Assembly: GCA_034437695.1 (NCBI GenBank) | Contig: DAOTTJ010000227.1 | Location: forward strand, 1-13,432 | Direction: 5' to 3' | From: Paraktedonobacter sp034437695 | GTDB taxonomy: Bacteria > Chloroflexota > Ktedonobacteria > Ktedonobacterales > Ktedonobacteraceae | Length of the DNA stretch: 13,432 nt | Part shown: piece after piece, positions 1-6,750 of the stretch | How positions within the stretch are numbered: position 1 is the first letter of the stretch | Layout: each line of letters begins with the position of its first letter | Made by a program: the position numbers and the translations under genes | Notes under the pieces: generated by a model | What the model saw: only the letters and a program-made list of their open reading frames with translations | Told to the model about the DNA's origin: nothing | Databases searched by the model: none

Positions 1-10
1 ATCCCTGCGA

Positions 11-46
11 GTATACTTCTTTTAAGCATACAAGAGAAACGTATAC
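11..46. promoter_or_regulatory. Three phased GTATAC-like hexamers upstream of the operon
   Basis: The hexamers GTATAC (11-16), GCATAC (26-31) and GTATAC (41-46) start exactly 15 bases apart, and the outer two are perfect palindromes. Just downstream is a -35-like TTGAAC (57-62), but no convincing -10 follows at 16-18 bases (best is ATAGTA, 80-85). Even phasing upstream of the first gene of an operon suits an operator for a regulator, but the region is AT-rich and short motifs recur by chance. The assignment is inference only. Confidence 0.25.
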
Positions 47-120
47 GGTGGTAGGCTTGAACGGATTGTAAGGGCATAAATAGTAAAGATGATGAAAAAG
101 GTTATTGAAACTCTATAGCG

Positions 121-126
121 AAAGGA
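121..126 (+). promoter_or_regulatory. Ribosome binding site of the mbtH-like gene
   Basis: An AAAGGA element lies 11 bases before the ATG at 138. The spacing is slightly long, but no other in-frame start gives an intact MbtH N-terminus, so this decides the start. Confidence 0.5.
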
Positions 127-137
127 ATAGATAAACT

Positions 138-380
138 ATGTCTCTCACAGATCAAACAGAGAATAGCATCTATAAAGTGGTTGTTAACCACGAGGAACAG
201 TATTCTATCTGGCCCATTGAACGCGAACCCCCGTCGGGCTGGCATGAGGCCGGGAAGCATGGGACCAAACAAGAATGCCTGACCTTTATTCAAGAGGTCT
301 GGACTGATATGCGTCCACTCAGCTTGCGCCTGACTATGGATACACGCCAACCAGAACCAGAGAGCCATACCTCAGCCTGA
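138..380 (+). CDS. MbtH-like NRPS accessory protein
   Basis: Small (80 aa) MbtH-family protein. Members of this family bind the N-terminal lobe of NRPS adenylation domains and are often needed for their solubility or activity; they have no catalytic activity of their own. The whole family signature is visible: an N-x-E-x-QYS-x-WP block (residues 17-26), a P-x-GW-x-x-G block (32-39), ECL (46-48) and VWTDMRPLSLR (54-64). The three structurally important tryptophans are W25, W35 and W55. The tail after residue 65 is short, polar and variable, as usual. It is the first gene of the cluster, 125 bases before the oxygenase and on the same strand, so it presumably serves the three A domains encoded downstream. 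Family assignment is secure; which A domains depend on it cannot be told from sequence. Confidence 0.96.
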   Translation: MSLTDQTENSIYKVVVNHEEQYSIWPIEREPPSGWHEAGKHGTKQECLTFIQEVWTDMRPLSLRLTMDTRQPEPESHTSA

Positions 381-490
381 CTTCTCTCTCCGTCAAGCGC
401 TTTATCTGTTAGCTAACGCAGTTGAATCAATTGACAACACCATCAGTCCATAGAAAACCTTTATTCGCTCTATATTGAGAATGTTATACG

Positions 491-497
491 AAAGAGG
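491..497 (+). promoter_or_regulatory. Ribosome binding site of the oxygenase gene
   Basis: AAAGAGG ends 8 bases before the ATG at 506. The good spacing supports that start for the oxygenase. Confidence 0.6.
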
Positions 498-505
498 TAT
501 TCAAT

Positions 506-1516
506 ATGAGAGAGTCAGTAATCGATACAATCGATGCTCTAACAGCAAGCGATCCCGACCGACAACATATGGCTCGCTTTTTAGAGGCACATGCTTTTCA
601 TCCCTTTAACTCTCCTGAAACATTTGAAGACTACATTTCATTTTCTTCTTCGTTCGTCAAAATCCTGCCGCTGGAGATGATTCAAGGACTTCTAAGTTTC
701 CGCCGAGCCAGCGCCGGCCAGGGCGTTCTGCTCTTACGCAACCTTCCTGTCGACGATAGAAAGATCGGACCAACACCTGTCAGTTGGCAACAGACAGCAC
801 AGACCAAACAAAGCTTTGAGACTGAGATGTGCCTGCTCGGTGTTACCTCTCTGCTCGGCGAGGTCTTCTCTTTCCATACCCAGCACGAAGGTAATCTGAT
901 CCAGAATGTCGTGCCTCTGGCCGCCGACCGCTACGAACAGGTTGGTACCGGCAGCGCGGTTTTTCTGGAATGGCATACCGAAGACGCATTTCACGATTGC
1001 GCAGCCGATTTTATCGCTCTGCTCTGTTTACGCGCCGATCCAGCCGCCGCGACTACCTTTGCCTCCGTCAGGCAGATGCAAATCTCCGATGCAGATAAAC
1101 ATATCCTCTTCGAGAAACGATTTTACGCGGGGATCGATAAAGCCCACGGCGGTACGGGACGACCGGCAGATGGTGTGCTTATCCCTATCTTCTTCGGCGA
1201 TTATCACGCTCCTTTTCTGCGCGTCGATACTTCGTGTATCCAGGCACAGGATCGCGCAGCAGATCTGGCCCTGCAACACTTAATCCAGGAGATGCATAGG
1301 GTTGCCCACGATGTGGTCTTGAAACAGGGCGATCTGCTCATTCTTGATAATCACGTCGTTGTGCATGGGCGCACACCCTTTACTCCACGCTTCGACGGCA
1401 CAGATCGCTGGCTACAACGCGTCAGTATTACTGCTAATTTCCGCAAATTCAGCGGGATTGAGATGCTCAGACCTCGGGTTATCAAAATGGTCGTCCAGAG
1501 CGCACAGAGCAATTAA
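506..1516 (+). CDS. Clavaminate synthase-like Fe(II)/2-oxoglutarate amino acid beta-hydroxylase (AsnO/VioC type)
   Basis: A 336-aa non-heme iron oxygenase of the clavaminate synthase/TauD superfamily. Such enzymes use O2 and 2-oxoglutarate to hydroxylate, usually at C-beta, an amino acid destined for an NRPS; AsnO (Asn) and VioC (Arg) act on the free amino acid. The iron triad is visible as H157-T-E159 and H287, close to the AsnO positions I recall (H155, E157, H287). The HTE form separates it from the HxD-type TauD/SyrP hydroxylases. The C-terminal block HGRTPFTPR followed by DGTDRW (287-302) is typical of the AsnO/VioC group, and R301 or R305 probably holds 2-oxoglutarate. Asp241 lies 46 residues before H287, the same spacing as the side-chain-binding Asp in AsnO (D241) and VioC (D270). 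This favours an amide or guanidine side chain over a carboxylate. The soluble protein has no signal peptide. Family is secure; substrate is inferred. Confidence 0.9.
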   Translation: MRESVIDTIDALTASDPDRQHMARFLEAHAFHPFNSPETFEDYISFSSSFVKILPLEMIQGLLSFRRASAGQGVLLLRNLPVDDRKIGPTPVSWQQTAQTKQSFETEMCLLGVTSLLGEVFSFHTQHEGNLIQNVVPLAADRYEQVGTGSAVFLEWHTEDAFHDCAADFIALLCLRADPAAATTFASVRQMQISDADKHILFEKRFYAGIDKAHGGTGRPADGVLIPIFFGDYHAPFLRVDTSCIQAQDRAADLALQHLIQEMHRVAHDVVLKQGDLLILDNHVVVHGRTPFTPRFDGTDRWLQRVSITANFRKFSGIEMLRPRVIKMVVQSAQSN

Positions 1517-1590
1517 CCAAGAAAGATGCAGACGTTCTTTGATACAATCTGCACGTCCTCAACAGATGCTTCTATAGATTATCTGAATAA

Positions 1591-1598
1591 AGAGGTGA
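1591..1598 (+). promoter_or_regulatory. Ribosome binding site of the first NRPS gene
   Basis: AGAGGTGA lies 4 bases before the ATG at 1603. It confirms that the first NRPS starts directly at its A domain and is not the 3' remainder of a longer gene carrying a starter condensation domain. Confidence 0.6.
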
Positions 1599-1602
1599 CA
1601 CT

Positions 1603-4600
1603 ATGCCCAATGTGCTTGCTCATCAAGCTTTTGCCAATCAAGCACAAAAGACTCCCGATGCTATCGCTGTTGTCTACAAAGAGATGCACTTGACTTACCA
1701 GGAGATAGATCGACGCGCTAATCAAGTCGCTCATCTGCTTCAAATGCACCATATTAAGCCTGATACCTGCGTGGGCATCTGTATAGATCGATCCCCAGAA
1801 ATGGTCATCGGCTTACTCGGTATTCTTAAAGCAGGTGGGGCCTATATTCCGCTAGATCCTCTCTACCCGTCTGAGCGCATCGCGTATATCCTGGACAACG
1901 CGCAAATATCGGTGCTGCTTACTCAACAAAGATTGTTGCCAACCTTTACGGCCTATCCCCTACAGACGCTCTGTCTCGATACTATCGCCGCGTCAGTGAG
2001 TGCAACGGCGCTTCCCGAGCGCGTGCTTGCCCACAATCTAGCATACGTCATCTATACCTCAGGTTCGACGGGCAGACCTAAGGGGGTACAGATCGAGCAC
2101 CTGGCCCTCGCTCAGCTTCTCGCTGACCAGACGAGCGTCTTTACGGTTCAACCAGGTGACCGCGTCTTACAGTTCGCCTCGCTTAGCTTCGATGCTTCTG
2201 TACCAGAGATTTTCATTCCACTTGTCAAAGGAGCAACGCTGCATCTGGCCTCGCAGGACGATTTACTGCCAGGACTCCCCTTGCTCAGCTTGCTACAAAA
2301 GCAGGCTATTACTGTCGTTACGCTCCCTCCCTCGGTCCTGGCCATGCTTCCTGCACAGGATCTGCCAGATCTCGCGGTCGTGCTTTCCGCAGGCGAGACG
2401 TGTTCAACTCAGATTGTCGCACACTGGTCGCCCGGACGGGCGTTTTTTAATGCCTATGGTCCAACTGAGACAACAGTCTGCGCGACGATGGCAAGATGTA
2501 GCTCCAGCATAGTCTCTCCCCCACTCGGTCAGCCACTGCCGAACAAGCAGATCTATCTACTCGATGCTGATCTGGAGCCGGTTCCCGCTGGTACTTCGGG
2601 CGAGATCTATATCGGAGGTGAGGGACTGGCTCGCGGCTACCTCCATCAGGCCGATCGTACCGCCGAACGTTTTATTCCTCATCCTTTTACTACTCAACCA
2701 GGACAACGCCTCTACCGCACAGGCGACTCTGCACGCTACCTACCGAATGGCTCGCTCGAATTTCTTGGACGGCTGGACCATCAAGTCAAAATACGCGGCT
2801 TCCGCATCGAACCAGGCGAGGTCGAGGCAGCCCTCACCAGACATCCCTCCATTAGTCATGCGCTTGTCATGGCTCAGGAAAGTCCATCTGCTGGCGTAAG
2901 ACTGCTTGCCTATATTATTCCTAAACACCTGCCCGGCCCTGGCGTAGAGGAACTCCGTGCCTTTGTCAGCAATCAGGTTCCCGCATATATGGTGCCAGCT
3001 CTCTTCATCCGCCTGAATGCATTCTCCCTTACCCCCAATGGCAAAATCGATCGTCAGGCACTTCCAATGCCCGACTGGTCCCGACCCGAGCTAGACGAAG
3101 CGTTTGTTGCTCCCCAGCACGCCAATGAGCAACTGCTAGCCGACATCTGGACCAGTGTCCTGGGACTTGAGTATATCGGGATACACGACAATTTTCTGGC
3201 TCTGGGCGGCCACTCTCTGGCAGCAACGCAAATTATCTCGCGCGTGCGCGAAACTTTCCAGGTGGACCTCGCTTTCTCGACGTTGTTTGCCAACCCCACG
3301 GTGGCCACAATCCTGCAACATATCCAGACGCTGCAAGCTACCGCTTCAGCACTGACCGGCTGTCCTATTCAACCAGCTCCCCGCGATCAACCGCTGCCTC
3401 TCTCTTTTGCCCAGCAGCAGGTCTGGCTCATCCAGCAACTTACTTCCGATCACAAGGCATACATCGCCGCCGCCACGCTCAAGATAGAGGGCGATCTTCG
3501 TATCCCCCTTTTAGAGCGAAGCATAAATGAACTGGTAAAACGTCACGAAATATTGCGCACAACCTTCCCTACCATCGATCAACTTCCGGTCCAGTTGATC
3601 CACGAGCCACAATCCCAGACGCTACATTTGATTGATCTCCAACAGTATGCCGAAGCCAGACAAGAGGAAGAGCTTCAACACCTGATCTATGAGGCATCCA
3701 GCACGCCATTTGATATCGCTCAGCTTCCGCTGATCCGCTGGATATTGCTGCGCTTGCATCCCTCTACTTATCTATTGGTCATCGTTGAACATCATTTCGT
3801 CCACGATGGCTGGTCTTCGAATATGCTCCTGGCCGAACTACACGCTTTCTACGCGGCCTTCCTGGAAGAACACCCACCTTCTTTGCCGCCTCCGCCGATC
3901 CAGTACGCGGACTTTGCCTGCTGGCAGCACCAATGGATACAGAGTGCAGAGGCCGCCAGACAGCTCGCCTACTGGCAACAGAGACTCGCCGACTGTCCAA
4001 CACTTCTGGATTTGCCGCTCGACCGTCCACGTCCCCCACTGCTCGCTTTGCAGGGCGCAACTATGCGTATCCAACTCTCCACTCAGCAGTATCATACACT
4101 CAAAGAGTTCTGCCGCCAGGAAGAGGTAACACCTTTTATGGCCCTCTTCGCTGTGTTCTTAACCCTGCTGTATCGCTACTCAGGACAGGCTGATATATGC
4201 ATCGGATCAAGCATCGCCAACCGACGCTGGAGGGCGATGGAGCAGGTCGCCGGTATGGTCCTGAACACTATCGTCTTGCGCGAGCAGCTAACGGCGACTG
4301 CAACCTTCCGCGAACTACTGATCCAGGTCCGCACGACAATTGCCGAGGCCTCCGCACATCAGGACCTCCCTTTCGAACGCGTGGTAGAAGCCCTCAACCC
4401 AGAACGCAGCCTGAGTTATAATCCCATCTATCAGGCGATGTTTAATCTTCATGGTGCGCCTCTACCCGCTTTTGAGCTTCCAAATACGCGCATGCATCTG
4501 TTGCAGGCATACGATAACGGATCGGTGAAAGTTGACCTGAATGTCACAGTTATTCCACGTCCAGAAGCCCCGGATGGTTGGTGTCCCGCCTTAGGAACAG

Positions 4601-6750
4601 ATGGAATGACGCTGCTCTGGCGCTACAGTACTGCGCTCTTCGATGCTACAACGATCACGCGCATGATCGATCACTATATGACGCTCCTACAGTCCGTTCT
4701 CTCCGATCCACAACAATACCTGGCGCGTATTCCTTTGCTAAACGCAGCCGAACTCACTCAATTGCTTAATATGTGGAATACAAGCGCTCAGTCAACTGAG
4801 ACCCCCTGTACGCCGGTACATAGAAGCTTTGAACGCCAGGCAGCGCAGACACCAGATGCCCCCGCTCTGACTTTTCTGGATCAAAAGCTGAACTATAGCG
4901 AACTCAATGCGCGGGCCAATCAGCTTGCTCACTATCTACAGAAGCAGGGCGTGCGCTCAGAGTCCCACGTTGCTATCTGTATGGAACGCTCACCCGACCT
5001 CATTGTCAGTCTGCTCGCTGTTCTGAAGGCCGGTGGCACTTATCTGCCTCTCGATCCGGCCTACCCGCCAGAACGACTGACCTTTATGTGCCGCGACGCT
5101 CAGGTCGCGCTTCTCCTGACACACCAGCATATGCTCAACAAGCTTCCAGCTTTCAACGATCTACCGCTTGTCTGCCTGGACGATACTTCTCTGTCGCTCA
5201 AGCAGGAACAGGACAGCAATCTACTCCTGCCAGTTGACGAGCGAAATGGAGCCTATATCATCTATACGTCGGGTTCCACCGGTACACCCAAAGGGGTCCT
5301 GGTCGAGCATCGGCAGCTTCTGAACTATATACATAGTATTGTAGATCGCCTGGCGTTTCCGCCTCACTCACGTTTTGCGCTGATCTCTACAGTTGCTGCC
5401 GATCTGGGCAATACTATGCTCTTTCCCGCTCTTTCGACAGGTGGGTGTCTGCAAATCGTACCGCAGGAACTCGTTTTTGCTCCCGACGCGCTCGCCGACT
5501 ACTTCCATCAGCATCCAATCGACTGTCTGAAGATTACTCCTTCGCACCTGGCCGCTCTCTTAACGTCCGCCACACCTCAATATATTCTACCCCGCTCACA
5601 CCTGATTCTGGGCGGCGAGGTCTCCAGGTGGGACTTGGTAGCGAGGGTGCAGGAACTGGTGCAGGACTGTCTGATTGTCAACCACTACGGCCCGACTGAG
5701 ACGACGGTTGGCGTGGTCACCTATCAAGTAGCTCCAAATGCCCAAGAGCAGTCTGCTACCCCTCTGCCTATCGGTCATCCACTGGCCAATAGCCAGATCT
5801 ACCTGCTAGACCCCTATCTGCAACCGGTCCCGCTCGGGGTCACTGGCGAAGTCTATATTGGAGGCAAAGGGGTCGCACGCGGCTACCTGAACCAACCTCA
5901 ACGTACCGCCGAGCAGTTTCTTCCCAACCCATTTGGCTCGGATGCAGGCACCCGCCTGTATAGAACCGGAGACCTGGCACGCTGGCGATCCGACGGCGTG
6001 CTGGAGTTCCAGGGCCGCGCCGATAACCAGATCAAGGTGCGCGGCTTCCGCGTCGAATTGGGCGAGATCGAAACTGCCTTGCACGAACATCCTGCGGTCA
6101 GGGACGCCGTGGTGCTTGCCAGGGAGGATACTTCAGGCGAAAAACGACTGATCGCCTATATCGTCAGCGAGCTACAGGCAGAAATCACCGGGCAAGAGGC
6201 TCTCCATGCGTATCTGCGCACGCGCCTCCCTGAACATATGTTGCCCGGCTCCTGGTGCTTGCTGGATACACTGCCTCTTTTGCCAAATGGCAAAGTCGAT
6301 CGGCGTGCTCTGCCCGCTCCCGATTGGCATCGACTCACCGTGGGACAGCAGTATGTAGCTCCACGCACGGTCCTGGAGGAACACCTGGCACAGATCTGGA
6401 TGCAGGTACTCGGTCTAGCACAGATCGGTATGCTGGACAACTTCTTTGATGTCGGCGGACATTCGCTCAAGGCCATGCAGGTAGTCGCTCGGGTGCAGCA
6501 GTTGGAACGTGTACGGGTACCTCTGAGTAGCCTGTTTGCCAATCCCACAATCGCCGGTCTGGCCTCTGTCGTTACCCAGCTCCAGACCAGCGATGATTGC
6601 GCCGAAAATATCCTACCCATAGCTCACTATACACAGGTCCAGCCCTCTCTGCCAACGCTCGATCAGGAGACGATAGATCAGTTTTCTGACGAGCAGGTAA
6701 CGTCTTTGCTTAGAGAAATTCTGGGACAAGGAGGCCATCTCCATGACTGA
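1603..6750 (+). CDS. Two-module NRPS, A-T-C-A-T (loading module plus module 2)
   Basis: A 1715-aa cytosolic synthetase that loads the first amino acid and adds the second. Domains: A1 (about 1-500), T1 (505-575, phosphopantetheine site S538 in LGGHS), C2 (595-1035), A2 (1070-1585), T2 (1590-1660, S1621 in VGGHS). A1 has YTSGSTG-x-PKG (151-161), the FDASVPE pocket start (D197), YGPTETT (285-291) and catalytic K481. Its code D-A-P-T-L-A-A-V-C-K resembles Phe/Tyr codes, but Pro at position 239 is unusual. C2 has SFAQQQVW (601-608) and an intact HHFVHDG (730-736); with no epimerase before it, it is probably an LCL type. A2 has YTSGSTG (1221-1227), D1267, K1310, G1337, H1361, G1370 and K1564. Its code D-L-T-K-I-G-H-V-G-K is nearly the standard Asp code. 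There is no starter C domain and no thioesterase. The last 40 residues include an acidic helix (SDEQVTSLLREIL) typical of subunit C-termini, likely a docking element for the next NRPS. Domain calls are firm; the Asp call is good and the A1 substrate tentative. Confidence 0.96.
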   Translation: MPNVLAHQAFANQAQKTPDAIAVVYKEMHLTYQEIDRRANQVAHLLQMHHIKPDTCVGICIDRSPEMVIGLLGILKAGGAYIPLDPLYPSERIAYILDNAQISVLLTQQRLLPTFTAYPLQTLCLDTIAASVSATALPERVLAHNLAYVIYTSGSTGRPKGVQIEHLALAQLLADQTSVFTVQPGDRVLQFASLSFDASVPEIFIPLVKGATLHLASQDDLLPGLPLLSLLQKQAITVVTLPPSVLAMLPAQDLPDLAVVLSAGETCSTQIVAHWSPGRAFFNAYGPTETTVCATMARCSSSIVSPPLGQPLPNKQIYLLDADLEPVPAGTSGEIYIGGEGLARGYLHQADRTAERFIPHPFTTQPGQRLYRTGDSARYLPNGSLEFLGRLDHQVKIRGFRIEPGEVEAALTRHPSISHALVMAQESPSAGVRLLAYIIPKHLPGPGVEELRAFVSNQVPAYMVPALFIRLNAFSLTPNGKIDRQALPMPDWSRPELDEAFVAPQHANEQLLADIWTSVLGLEYIGIHDNFLALGGHSLAATQIISRVRETFQVDLAFSTLFANPTVATILQHIQTLQATASALTGCPIQPAPRDQPLPLSFAQQQVWLIQQLTSDHKAYIAAATLKIEGDLRIPLLERSINELVKRHEILRTTFPTIDQLPVQLIHEPQSQTLHLIDLQQYAEARQEEELQHLIYEASSTPFDIAQLPLIRWILLRLHPSTYLLVIVEHHFVHDGWSSNMLLAELHAFYAAFLEEHPPSLPPPPIQYADFACWQHQWIQSAEAARQLAYWQQRLADCPTLLDLPLDRPRPPLLALQGATMRIQLSTQQYHTLKEFCRQEEVTPFMALFAVFLTLLYRYSGQADICIGSSIANRRWRAMEQVAGMVLNTIVLREQLTATATFRELLIQVRTTIAEASAHQDLPFERVVEALNPERSLSYNPIYQAMFNLHGAPLPAFELPNTRMHLLQAYDNGSVKVDLNVTVIPRPEAPDGWCPALGTDGMTLLWRYSTALFDATTITRMIDHYMTLLQSVLSDPQQYLARIPLLNAAELTQLLNMWNTSAQSTETPCTPVHRSFERQAAQTPDAPALTFLDQKLNYSELNARANQLAHYLQKQGVRSESHVAICMERSPDLIVSLLAVLKAGGTYLPLDPAYPPERLTFMCRDAQVALLLTHQHMLNKLPAFNDLPLVCLDDTSLSLKQEQDSNLLLPVDERNGAYIIYTSGSTGTPKGVLVEHRQLLNYIHSIVDRLAFPPHSRFALISTVAADLGNTMLFPALSTGGCLQIVPQELVFAPDALADYFHQHPIDCLKITPSHLAALLTSATPQYILPRSHLILGGEVSRWDLVARVQELVQDCLIVNHYGPTETTVGVVTYQVAPNAQEQSATPLPIGHPLANSQIYLLDPYLQPVPLGVTGEVYIGGKGVARGYLNQPQRTAEQFLPNPFGSDAGTRLYRTGDLARWRSDGVLEFQGRADNQIKVRGFRVELGEIETALHEHPAVRDAVVLAREDTSGEKRLIAYIVSELQAEITGQEALHAYLRTRLPEHMLPGSWCLLDTLPLLPNGKVDRRALPAPDWHRLTVGQQYVAPRTVLEEHLAQIWMQVLGLAQIGMLDNFFDVGGHSLKAMQVVARVQQLERVRVPLSSLFANPTIAGLASVVTQLQTSDDCAENILPIAHYTQVQPSLPTLDQETIDQFSDEQVTSLLREILGQGGHLHD
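6728..6734 (+). promoter_or_regulatory. Shine-Dalgarno inside the end of the first NRPS, for the second NRPS
   Basis: AAGGAGG, a near-perfect Shine-Dalgarno, sits 8 bases before the ATG at 6743 and inside the last codons of the first NRPS. The two genes overlap by 8 bases (ATG at 6743, upstream TGA at 6748-6750), so translational coupling is likely and would help keep the two subunits in equal amounts. Confidence 0.8.

Noticed and set aside
102..368. 88-codon open frame on the minus strand across the mbtH-like gene
   Set aside because: It lies antisense to a gene with an unmistakable MbtH signature; its translation shows no recognisable family.
431..476. Consensus -35 TTGACA (431-436) and a TATATT (471-476) before the oxygenase gene
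   Set aside because: The two lie about 34 bases apart, far from the 16-18 needed, and neither has a fitting partner; not called as a promoter.
1072..1305. Possibility that A2 lacks the amino-group-binding Asp235
   Set aside because: A first reading of the STVAADLGNT core suggested Val at 235, but anchoring on the downstream TG shows the Asp is present (D1267 of the first NRPS).
1527..1553. Inverted repeat TGCAGA/TCTGCA between the oxygenase and the first NRPS
   Set aside because: Only six base pairs around a 15-base loop with no T-run after it; too weak for a terminator or attenuator.
6156..6620. 154-codon minus-strand open frame inside the first NRPS
   Set aside because: It overlaps conserved A2-T2 coding sequence entirely and is Arg/Ser/Cys-rich, typical of antisense shadow frames.
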